Below, one piece after another: positions 45,501 to 47,400 of a DNA stretch of 64,000 nt. The notes under the pieces were generated by a model. That model was given only the letters and a program-made list of their open reading frames with translations. It was not told where the DNA came from and ran no database searches. The stretch's first letter is position 1. The number at the start of each line of letters is the position of its first letter. Both the position numbers and the translations under genes were made by a program. Source of the DNA: Congeria kusceri (Eukaryota; Mollusca; Bivalvia; Myida; Dreissenidae); assembly GCA_027627225.1 (NCBI GenBank), contig CM051032.1, forward strand, positions 63,118,637 to 63,182,636. Reading direction: 5' to 3'.

Positions 45501-46259
45501 CCTCAGCTGATTCACACAGTGGTTTGTATTTTGGGGTGTTTTTAATGTTTCAAAATCATGATAAATATTTTCTCCACATTCTACAGTCGTATAGTTGAGG
45601 GGGCGACGACCAGAACTGATTCACGCAATAGTAAGTATTGTGGGAAGTGTTGTGGGAAGTTAGGTTCAAAAGCTCATGCGGCAATCATTGTCGTACCCAG
45701 ATTAATATTTTCTGTTTCAAAAGTTAGCAGTTGAGGTTGAAAAAGGCCCTAATTTAATCACACACTGCTCGGTATTTGTGGATCCTTTGTTCCAAAGCTT
45801 ATTGGCTCATTTTGGTCATACCTGATTACTATCTTGCTGTCAACGAGCCAGCAATTTGGTGAAAGGTACATCAAGCATTTAAATTTGCTTGTTGTTTGAA
45901 ATCTGCAGTTTGGTGAAAGTCACATTGACCATTTGAATTCGCTTGTTGTTTCAAATCAGCAATTTGGTGAAAAAGACATAAACCATTTTAAATTCCAGAT
46001 GTTTCAGATCAGCAATTTGGTGAAAGGCACATCAACAATTTAAATTTAAATTTGCTTGTTTCAAATCAGCAATTTGGTGAAAGGCACATTGACCATTTGA
46101 ATTTGCTTGTTGCTTCAAACCAGCAATTTTGTGAAACGGACATCAACCATTTAAATGTGCTTGTTGTTTCTCTGATTTCAGGACCAGCTTGAGTTTGTGT
46201 ACAAAGCAGTGGCAGATTATATTGAATCTATGCAGGAGTATGCCAATCTGCAGTTTTGA
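6385..46259 (+). CDS. RPTP-1: receptor-type protein tyrosine phosphatase with lectin-like and EGF-like ectodomain (gene span, multi-exon)
   Basis: This is the whole-gene entry; exons are listed separately. Twenty-four exons join in phase to give about 1,625 residues from the first secure exon, ending at TGA 46,257-46,259. Approximate order by residue: EGF-like (1-34), fucolectin/F5-8C-like domain (35-190), three EGF-like repeats (191-283), EGF/furin-like Cys-rich array (284-864), Cys-rich module (865-934), transmembrane helix (943-965), basic [10 protein letters not shown] stop-transfer segment, PTP D1 (about 1,060-1,340) and PTP D2 (about 1,370-1,610). D1 has WPD (Asp 1233), Cys 1265 and Arg 1271, so it should dephosphorylate phosphotyrosine in the cytoplasm. 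D2 is degenerate and probably regulatory, as in most tandem-domain RPTPs. No signal peptide exon was found, so the N terminus is incomplete. Ligand and substrate are unknown. The MEGF-like ectodomain on an RPTP differs from the vertebrate MAM/Ig/FNIII types. Confidence 0.9.
6572..8597. repeat. Intron-like region with diverged inverted-arm element
   Basis: Around 7,060-7,160 and 8,085-8,200 there are diverged inverted arms with recurring CTTGTCC motifs (ACTTGTCCATGTACAAG, and its counterpart around GTCCGTGGACATG), suggesting a roughly 1.1 kb TIR element. A 60-bp block at 6,850-6,905 matches 5,490-5,545. No further exon is supported. Confidence 0.4.
8598..8637 (+). repeat. Family B 3' terminus abutting a splice acceptor
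   Basis: CTCAGGTGAGC followed by ATGGCCCTCTTGTT is the same end as in the full family B copies at 34,575-34,611 and 38,130-38,165. It runs straight into CTGTTTCAG, the acceptor of the exon at 8,647, so the repeat end supplies part of the pyrimidine tract. Confidence 0.75.
8647..8748 (+). CDS. RPTP-1 exon A: EGF-like module
   Basis: The acceptor is TGTTTCAG and the donor ATAG|GTTTGT. Phase 1-1, 34 codons. The translation has the compact Cys spacing of EGF-like modules (C.C..NEC...G.C.QC....AGPTC). It is the first exon placed securely in the gene. Confidence 0.8.
8749..9527. other. Intron sequence with a hairpin
   Basis: AT-rich intron. A stem-loop at about 9,322-9,377 pairs TCAGGAAATTCATTACTAAG with CTTACTAACAGAATTCCTGA around a short AAAG loop. 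Function unknown; it may be the remnant of a foldback element. Confidence 0.5.
9528..9930 (+). repeat. Family C interspersed repeat
   Basis: Two units of CACCAACACCGCTTACTACA followed by ACACAGTTG.T.CTTATG.CC and TGACCTTGACCTAATTTG. The head is truncated compared with the copy at 42,620-43,240. Confidence 0.8.
10195..10398 (+). CDS. RPTP-1 exon B: fucolectin/F5-8C-like domain, first half
   Basis: Acceptor CCTTACAG, donor TACAG|GTAACA, phase 1-1, 68 codons. The translation shows A.QSS......AGLAVDGN, then WVQNTS.....SWTLDL and I.GIQI, the order of the fucolectin (FTP)/discoidin jelly-roll fold: ligand loop first, then the W.LDL strand. A carbohydrate-binding role is inferred from the family, not seen. 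Confidence 0.8.
10694..10900. repeat. Family A palindromic element
   Basis: It starts AGGCATGTTGTGGG and ends CCCACGACATGCCTCAT, an imperfect terminal inverted repeat, with internal palindromes of the GATTAGCC...GGCTAATC type. It ends eight bases before exon C. Other copies: 21,566-21,695 (partial), 31,047, 32,385, 34,876, 49,520, 50,527 and 51,388. Confidence 0.85.
10909..11172 (+). CDS. RPTP-1 exon C: fucolectin/F5-8C-like domain, second half
   Basis: Acceptor TATTTTCAG, donor CAAG|GTAATC, phase 1-1, 88 codons. It continues the domain with [11 protein letters not shown], a Cys pair (MCHQ... and VVDCDG), the aromatic strand AQYVHIF and the C-terminal [10 protein letters not shown] strand typical of FTP/F5-8C domains. 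It joins exon B in phase to give a domain of about 156 residues. Confidence 0.8.
11226..11335 (+). repeat. (GATGAT)-type microsatellite
   Basis: Degenerate GAT/GGT trinucleotide repeats in the intron after exon C, directly before the 43-bp minisatellite. Confidence 0.85.
11343..12200 (+). repeat. 43-bp minisatellite, about 20 copies
   Basis: The unit is ATGATAAGACTAATAAAGAT followed by GATATTGAGATGGAACAACA and ATC. Copies are nearly identical (C/A and T/G variants). Because 43 is not a multiple of three, the long minus-strand open frames here only reflect the repeat. Confidence 0.95.
12325..12640 (+). repeat. 68-bp tandem repeat, about 4.5 copies
   Basis: The unit begins TCATTTAATATATGCAAACC and contains AGATAATCACCAAAAACC and CTGCTGCCCAG. 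It is separate from the 43-bp array upstream. Confidence 0.9.
12882..12974 (+). CDS. RPTP-1 exon D: EGF-like repeat 1
   Basis: 31 codons, phase 1-1, acceptor TGTGAAG (weak pyrimidine tract), donor CTAG|GTAAGA. Pattern C.DGSYSVKC...CGNCKDAKC....GTC. It has exactly the length of the next two EGF exons, which fixes the acceptor choice. Confidence 0.85.
13014..13870 (+). repeat. Family D interspersed repeat
   Basis: Starts GAAGAAGTGGGGGTATATTG, then repeats a roughly 150-bp unit with CCGTAGACCATTTCGTTTCC, ACGCTTTGACCTACAATC and GTCAACAGGTCAAAGGTCAA, ending near CATGTTTTGCAAGCATCTCT. Another copy, split by insertions, is at 28,634-30,920. Confidence 0.8.
14023..14115 (+). CDS. RPTP-1 exon E: EGF-like repeat 2
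   Basis: 31 codons, phase 1-1, acceptor CCCATTTAAG, donor TCTG|GTACGG. Pattern [25 protein letters not shown] clear duplicate of the flanking EGF exons. Confidence 0.88.
14232..15540 (+). repeat. Family B interspersed repeat
   Basis: Starts AGCTCACCTGAGCACAAGGT and the GTCATCCGTCGTC tract, with repeated GAAACTT and CAGAACATTTGTTC units, then units around AAGGTCAAGGTCAC and GGGATTTTCAAAT. Confidence 0.75.
15694..15786 (+). CDS. RPTP-1 exon F: EGF-like repeat 3
   Basis: 31 codons, phase 1-1, acceptor CACATTTCAG, donor CCAG|GTAATA. Pattern [11 protein letters not shown]...[14 protein letters not shown]. It is closely similar to the start of the next, giant exon. Confidence 0.9.
15787..16440. 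other. Intron sequence, nothing recognised
   Basis: AT-rich, with no exon or tandem array supported. Confidence 0.4.
16451..16690 (+). repeat. Short family D-related repeat
   Basis: Begins TATGCCCCCACTTTCAGAGG with a CCATCCGTCCAGTCCGTCC head and ends near GGGGGCACCTGCGACC. It resembles the heads of families C and D but lacks their internal units. Confidence 0.6.
16856..17630 (+). repeat. 23-bp minisatellite, about 33 copies
   Basis: The unit is GGCATGATACTGACTTAATG followed by AAT, with CAC/CAT and ATAAT/ATGAT variants. It lies in the intron before the giant exon. Confidence 0.95.
17905..19647 (+). CDS. RPTP-1 exon G: giant EGF/furin-like Cys-rich exon
   Basis: 581 codons in one exon, phase 1-1; acceptor TTTCTTTCAG, donor ATAG|GTAAGA. 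The first repeat ([11 protein letters not shown]) matches exons D-F. Then come furin-like units (C..NC.EC....C..C..GF.G..C) and MEGF-type EGF-like units. Two adjacent units at about 19,009-19,212 are a 102-bp (34-residue) tandem duplication (GFYG.QCDK.CN.NCKL). The open frame runs about 85 bases further upstream, but the phase-matched acceptor sets the start. Extracellular; possibly ligand binding or spacing. Confidence 0.93.
19648..20090. other. Intron sequence, nothing recognised
   Basis: AT-rich; a small GTCAAGGTTACAATTTGACC fragment near 19,883 may be repeat-derived. Confidence 0.4.
20091..20300 (+). CDS. RPTP-1 exon H: membrane-proximal Cys-rich module
   Basis: 70 codons, phase 1-1, acceptor TACTTTAAAG, donor GAAG|GTATTG. 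Cys-rich pattern with [14 protein letters not shown] and NKGC.DQQC.....LC..GC..GF.G.YC, the last EGF-like units before the membrane. Confidence 0.85.
20301..22600. other. Long intron sequence with a partial family A element
   Basis: The AT-rich intron between the Cys-rich exon and the transmembrane exon. A 3' fragment of family A lies at about 21,566-21,695 (ending CCCACAACATGCCTCAT). Two diverged copies of a unit with AAACTTGGCACAAACATGCA / AAATTTCGCACAGACATGCA occur near 20,507 and 20,895. No exon seen. Confidence 0.5.
22600..24020. repeat. Inverted-repeat element with long GC-rich palindrome
   Basis: At 22,849-22,995 two arms of about 70 bp pair almost completely: AATATACGGCAGAGCTGGGC at the left matches GCCCAGCTCTGCCGTATATT at the right. 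A smaller stem-loop lies at 22,651-22,770, and a related GGCCGCGGCC / AACGGCCCG block at 23,740-23,810. Outer arms TATTTATCCCATCAT (22,780) and GATGATGGGATGAATAT (23,976) are inverted, suggesting one foldback element of about 1.2-1.4 kb. Confidence 0.65.
24021..25938. other. Intron sequence, nothing recognised
   Basis: AT-rich. A C-run lies near 24,496-24,512, and a short duplication of TTATTAAAATTCTTTCAGTC occurs at 24,330-24,378. The duplication looks acceptor-like but is followed by no plausible exon. Confidence 0.4.
25939..26035 (+). CDS. RPTP-1 exon I: transmembrane segment
   Basis: Acceptor CATTTTCAG, donor CGAAG|GTAAGA, phase 1 in and 2 out. It encodes EMPGPNNG followed by about 22 hydrophobic residues rich in V, I and L with one Gly pair, ending in Cys-Arg-Arg. 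This is a single-pass membrane anchor; the positive residues following it indicate a cytoplasmic C terminus. Confidence 0.92.
26333..26880 (+). repeat. 35-bp minisatellite, about 15 copies
   Basis: The unit is TATGACCTGTCTGACATTGC followed by CTGCTGCTATGGTGA; copies become increasingly diverged toward the 3' end. It fills most of the intron between the transmembrane exon and the next exon. Confidence 0.95.
26913..27004 (+). CDS. RPTP-1 exon J: basic juxtamembrane segment
   Basis: Acceptor TTGTTACAG, donor AATG|GTAGGA, phase 2 in and 1 out. It encodes [20 protein letters not shown], a strongly basic stop-transfer segment followed by a charged stretch. Confidence 0.88.
27005..27786. other. Intron sequence, nothing recognised
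   Basis: Contains diverged short duplications of a unit with CTTTGCAAAATGT..GAGT.TCTG near 27,070-27,225; otherwise unremarkable. Confidence 0.4.
27787..28016 (+). CDS. RPTP-1 exon K: juxtamembrane and start of PTP D1
   Basis: Acceptor TTCAACAG, donor TTTAAG|GTAAAT, phase 1 in and 0 out. A Lys-rich then acidic linker leads to [14 protein letters not shown] and EEWYKDEFK, the N-terminal helices of an RPTP D1 domain. Reading past the donor gives only short intronic sequence before a stop. Confidence 0.9.
28017..28633. other. Intron sequence with short duplications
   Basis: A 38-bp unit (TTTAATGGTATTCAATTGCA and following bases) is present twice near 28,199-28,276. A second unit (AATTAAACTGAAATTAATAT...) is present twice at 28,611-28,680. 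Confidence 0.6.
28929..29925 (+). mobile_element. Non-autonomous TIR transposon, left copy (with nested insert)
   Basis: Flanked on both sides by GTAGACC (28,922-28,928 and 29,926-29,932), a 7-bp target duplication. It begins TGTCTCTGAGAAATTCG and ends CTTTTGCGGAGACTG, imperfect inverted termini. The interior contains GAATTTATTACTGGCC. An insert at 29,366-29,688 accounts for its greater length than the copy at 30,167. Target duplication length is compatible with a hAT-like element; no transposase is present. Confidence 0.75.
29366..29688. mobile_element. Second-level TIR insertion inside the left copy
   Basis: Termini CAACCTCCTCGCAG and CTGCGAGGAGTTTG are inverted, and the flanks CTAACATG / CAAACATG look like an 8-bp target duplication with one mismatch. 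The right-hand copy lacks this insert and reads straight through (...AAACATG TTTAAATT). The interior matches 1,970-2,230 in opposite orientation. Confidence 0.75.
30167..30711 (-). mobile_element. Non-autonomous TIR transposon, right copy (opposite orientation)
   Basis: Begins CAGTCTCCGCGAAAG and ends CTTTCGCAGAGACTG, an almost perfect inverted terminus. It is the reverse complement of the left copy without its insert. The flanks (CCTTATA / CATATAT) roughly duplicate the target inferred from the intact family D copy. Confidence 0.75.
31047..31293. repeat. Family A palindromic element
   Basis: Starts TGAGGGGTGTCGTGGG and ends CCCACGACACGCTTCATAT, containing CAGCCTGTGCAGTCTGCAG palindromes. 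It ends 28 bases before exon L. Confidence 0.85.
31322..31409 (+). CDS. RPTP-1 exon L: D1 segment before and including the pTyr-loop
   Basis: Acceptor TTAATTCAG, donor CCAT|GTGAGA, phase 0 in and 1 out. Translation [10 protein letters not shown]...[15 protein letters not shown] matches the D1 KNRY..(I/L).PYD region. The usual KNRY is KCRY here. Confidence 0.9.
31410..32384. other. Intron sequence, nothing recognised
   Basis: AT-rich, no exon or tandem array supported. Confidence 0.4.
32385..32620. repeat. Family A palindromic element
   Basis: Starts GAGGTGTGGTGTGGG and ends TTCGTACGACACGCCTCATT, with TTAGCCTGTGCGGACTGC inside. Confidence 0.85.
32779..32852 (+). CDS. RPTP-1 exon M: D1 core
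   Basis: Acceptor TGCTTTCAG, donor TTGAAG|GTATTT, phase 1 in and 0 out. Encodes [11 protein letters not shown]....DFINASYLK, the conserved YDxxRVxL...DYINASY strand pair of PTP domains. Confidence 0.93.
32917..34611 (+). repeat. Family B full-length copy with tandem internal units
   Basis: Head AGCTCACCTGAGCACAAAGT and a GTGCGTGTGTGCGTGCG tract; about nine internal units of 150-160 bp with TTATGCCCCTGGGGTCAAAA and CACAAGGCCCAGAGGTTTCA; tail CTCAGGTGAGC...GGGCCCTCTTGTTT. Head and tail include complementary CTCACCTGAG / CTCAGGTGAG ends. Confidence 0.85.
34876..35131. repeat. Family A palindromic element
   Basis: Starts TGAGGCATGTTGTGGGAAAA and ends CCCATGACATGCCTC. It ends about 40 bases before exon N. 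Confidence 0.85.
35172..35306 (+). CDS. RPTP-1 exon N: D1 (FIAAQGP segment)
   Basis: 45 codons, phase 0-0, acceptor TCGTCAAG, donor ATGAAG|GTTACC (weak). Translation [14 protein letters not shown].....DFWRMIWQ and [10 protein letters not shown] is a textbook PTP motif series. The frame continues past the donor for some codons, but the following exon aligns only with this junction. Confidence 0.93.
35662..35784 (+). CDS. RPTP-1 exon O: D1 (CxxYWP segment)
   Basis: 41 codons, phase 0-0, acceptor TTTCTGCAG, donor ACACAT|GTAAGT. Translation TKCVQYWPE, then [11 protein letters not shown] and [10 protein letters not shown], the strands preceding the WPD loop. Confidence 0.93.
35955..36339. mobile_element. 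MITE-like element with short TIRs
   Basis: Termini GGAGGCCGTTTTATCAAC and GTTGATAAAATGGCCTCC are near-perfect inverted repeats about 385 bp apart. The interior has further TACGAC / GTCGTA palindromes. No clear target duplication was found. Confidence 0.75.
36702..38165 (+). repeat. Family B full-length copy with tandem internal units
   Basis: Same head, internal ~155-bp units and tail (CTCAGGTGAGC...GGGCCCTCTTGTTT) as the copy at 32,917. Close similarity of the two copies suggests recent insertion or local duplication. Confidence 0.85.
38286..38440 (+). CDS. RPTP-1 exon P: D1 WPD loop and start of catalytic loop
   Basis: Acceptor TCCTTGTTAG, donor TTGCAG|GTAAAA, phase 0 in and 2 out. Contains [17 protein letters not shown] (general acid Asp) and ends GPILVHC plus two bases of the Ser codon. 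The length of 155 nt is identical in RPTP-2. Confidence 0.95.
38441..39340. other. Intron sequence, nothing recognised
   Basis: AT-rich, no exon or tandem array supported. Confidence 0.4.
39341..39930 (+). repeat. Family C interspersed repeat
   Basis: Head GGCCCCCGGCATATTGATGC and GGAGGCATATAGTGATTGTC, three internal units with ACACAGTTGTTACTTATGAC and TGACCTTGACCTAATTTG, tail CCAACCAAGGGCATGTGTGT. Confidence 0.85.
39991..40126 (+). CDS. RPTP-1 exon Q: D1 catalytic signature
   Basis: Acceptor GTTTCAACAG, donor ACTGAT|GTAAGT, phase 2 in and 0 out. Completes [11 protein letters not shown], the intact CX5R signature, followed by [11 protein letters not shown] and NFVQTD. D1 should be catalytically competent. 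Confidence 0.95.
40270..40580 (+). repeat. Degenerate (CCAT)n microsatellite
   Basis: CCATCCATCCAT tetranucleotide tract with many CTAT and CAAT variants, in the intron before exon R. It produces a spurious Ile/His/Pro/Ser-rich open frame. Confidence 0.9.
40664..40801 (+). CDS. RPTP-1 exon R: end of D1 and D1-D2 linker
   Basis: 46 codons, phase 0-0, acceptor TATCATTCAG, donor TATCAG|GTAAGC. Starts with [10 protein letters not shown], holding the Q-loop Gln that positions water in the second catalytic step, and ends [13 protein letters not shown]-2 has the same 138-nt length and the same KLKIQYQ end. Confidence 0.94.
40790..41330 (+). repeat. 30-bp minisatellite seeded by the exon R splice donor
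   Basis: About 18 units of ATTCAGTATCTGGTCAGAAT followed by GGTAGACTAA. The first unit is exon R's last 12 bases plus the donor (ATCCAGTATCAG|GTAAGCGC), in the same 30-bp register. Later units have GTCAGA in place of GTAAGC and several in-frame stops. Confidence 0.9.
41472..42071 (+). repeat. Family B short copy
   Basis: Begins AACTCACCTGAGCAAACTCT and ends GGGCCATCTTGGCCCTCTTG, with three internal units carrying CTTGTCTGAAACCACTGGCT and CCTTATATGGCTATATTG. Confidence 0.8.
42159..42332 (+). CDS. RPTP-1 exon S: start of D2
   Basis: 58 codons, phase 0-0, acceptor GCTTTGGCAG, donor TTACCA|GTAAGT. Translation [23 protein letters not shown] and DYINAVFLP. The KNRY motif, which is altered in D1, is intact in D2. 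Confidence 0.92.
42555..42591 (+). repeat. (GCT)n/(GAT)n microsatellite
   Basis: GCTGCTGCTGCT followed by GATGATGATGATGAT, intronic. Confidence 0.85.
42620..43240 (+). repeat. Family C interspersed repeat
   Basis: Most complete copy: head TGCCCCCGGCATCTTGATGC and AGGAGGCATATAGTGATCGT; three internal units; tail CACCAACCCGGGGCATGTGT. Confidence 0.88.
43442..43576 (+). CDS. RPTP-1 exon T: D2
   Basis: 45 codons, phase 0-0, acceptor TTTCTCTCAG, donor GATGAT|GTAAGA. Translation [30 protein letters not shown] and an Asp-run. It is equivalent to the FI..QGP and KIVML segments of D1. Confidence 0.93.
43577..43962. other. Intron sequence, nothing recognised
   Basis: AT-rich, no feature supported. 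Confidence 0.4.
43963..44088 (+). CDS. RPTP-1 exon U: D2, shortest form
   Basis: 42 codons, phase 0-0, acceptor TATTTTCCAG, first donor CTCTG|GTAAGA. Translation [21 protein letters not shown] and [14 protein letters not shown]. The matching RPTP-2 exon ends [14 protein letters not shown] at the equivalent donor, which supports this end as the ancestral one. Seven further in-frame donors follow within the array. Confidence 0.92.
44032..44500 (+). repeat. 57-bp tandem array of exon end plus 5' splice site (8 donors)
   Basis: The exon U tail and donor are repeated every 57 bp (19 codons). Exon-like ends fall at 44,088, 44,145, 44,202, 44,259, 44,316, 44,373, 44,430 and 44,487. Each is followed by GTAAGAAAACT. 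The frame stays open through all eight units (unit: [19 protein letters not shown]) and stops at 44,527-44,529. Any of the eight donors would join the next exon in phase 0, adding 0 to 133 residues in steps of 19. Confidence 0.93.
44782..44939 (+). CDS. RPTP-1 exon V: D2 WPD-equivalent and HC
   Basis: Acceptor TTATCACCAG, donor TGCAT|GTAAGC, phase 0 in and 2 out. Translation [16 protein letters not shown] replaces WPD with W-S-E-D; it ends EAVIVHC. The general acid position is thus changed, as in many RPTP D2 domains. Duplicated sequence after the donor (GTCATT..ATGCT.AC.TTTATTAAACC at 44,950 and 45,002) is intronic. Confidence 0.92.
45179..45314 (+). CDS. RPTP-1 exon W: D2 signature loop
   Basis: Acceptor GTTTTTGCAG, donor ACATTG|GTAGGG, phase 2 in and 0 out. 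Completes HCMNGAERSG (Cys and Arg kept, S-A-G and R-T altered), then [12 protein letters not shown] and [12 protein letters not shown]. Length 136 nt, as in RPTP-2. Confidence 0.93.
45266..45775 (+). repeat. Degenerate ~105-bp tandem copies of the exon W end and donor
   Basis: After exon W the sequence (C)AGCTGAGGGGACGACGGCC...ACACATTG|GTAGG recurs with ends at 45,421 (CGCTG|GTAGGT), 45,521 (CAGTG|GTTTGT), 45,630 (CAATA|GTAAGT) and about 45,770. The copy ending at 45,630 still translates as [12 protein letters not shown] in the exon's frame. Copies 1 and 3 are preceded by TTCTACAG, which resembles an acceptor. Confidence 0.8.
45852..46181 (+). repeat. 54-bp tandem array ending in the last acceptor
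   Basis: Six units of 53-58 bp beginning CAATTTGGTGAAAGGCACAT and ending TTGTTTCAAATCAG. In the last unit this end becomes TTGTTTCTCTGATTTCAG, the acceptor of the final exon. The earlier units therefore carry acceptor-like sequences. Confidence 0.85.
46182..46259 (+). CDS. RPTP-1 exon X: C-terminal tail
   Basis: 25 codons plus TGA, phase 0, acceptor CTGATTTCAG. Translation [20 protein letters not shown] followed by ANLQF. The DQ.EFVY.A...YI helix closes D2. The terminal YANL is a pYxN motif of the type bound by the Grb2 SH2 domain, similar in position to the tail of vertebrate RPTP alpha. Confidence 0.94.
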   Translation, partial: DQLEFVYKAVADYIESMQEYANLQF

Positions 46260-47400
46260 TACGTAGTGTTTAAGGCTTTTAATGACAGTCTGTGATCATG
46301 AAAGATTTTACAGAAACTTACATGTCTTTATTCAACACAAAGTGCTATTTTGTGTCATATTTTTAGCCTTCACTCAATTGTGAAGTTGATATTGTTATTT
46401 CAGAACAGGAAGATATTGTTTTAAATGTGGTTTTGTGTCTTATACATTATCTTTATAGTCTTGCATGTTAAATTTTATACATTGACCATTTAAAGTGTAC
46501 CTAAATTAATGGGTCTTTGATATGTTGTTTGCTTACCAGGGCTAAGGACATAAAATCTGTAAATGTTATTATTTAGACAAATAAAATATATGAACAAGTA
46601 CTTTGTTCAGAAATAACATAGTTGAACATTATCTCCTCACCTAATTTGAAATGAGTTTTTATTAATATAACAACTTACAGTGTTCAGTAGGACAAGATAC
46701 AATTTACATTTTAATTTGTCATGCATTATTTCCATATAACACACAGCTAATTGTAATGTGTTCGTTCCTATATATATTAATATATATATATATTAATGAC
46801 ACTGTTACGCTTTGTACTTCATTTTAAGATTTTAGAACTGGACATACATCGCATATTCATTTAGAATTTTTAGGAAAATATATAATTAATTTTAATAAAT
46901 CATGAACAATTTTCTTATAGTTATTGGATTGTATATTCTCATATTCTCTTTTGTTTTATAAACACTTTTAATCTCTCTCTACAGACCTTTAAAAACTACC
47001 CTCTATTTTTTATCTCCAGGTGCTTTTTATGGGGCCAATATTGTTTAACATTTGAATACTGTTAATCTGAAACGATTGTACATATTTGTGTTTTAAAAGT
47101 ATTCTTTTAACGATCAGCAACGTTACTGTTTTCAACAGTAAATCATGCTGTGCAAGAAAATCAACACAATTTCACTCAGTGTTTATTAGAAGATTTTTGG
47201 TCACATAGAAATAATTTAGATGTCTGTACAAAAATTACTGATTATTTCTTTCTTTCTAAACATGACAGATATACAAAGTACAGTGTCAGGAAAGTGATGG
47301 GTTTTTTTTACTCTCTTACTCTAAATAGTTCTAAAAATAATAGATATTGATAGATCTAATTAAAAGTGTAAAATGTACACTCAAAGTCGGGAATAAATGA
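46260..47400 (+). other. Probable 3' UTR and flank of RPTP-1
   Basis: AT-rich sequence with no open frame of note. AATAAA signals occur at 46,580-46,585 and again near 46,890-46,900 and 47,391; which one is used cannot be told. A short TATATA tract lies near 46,770-46,798. Confidence 0.5.
46580..46585 (+). terminator. Candidate polyadenylation signal for RPTP-1
   Basis: The first canonical AATAAA after the stop codon, about 320 bases downstream, in an AT-rich context. Later AATAAA copies are alternatives. Confidence 0.4.
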
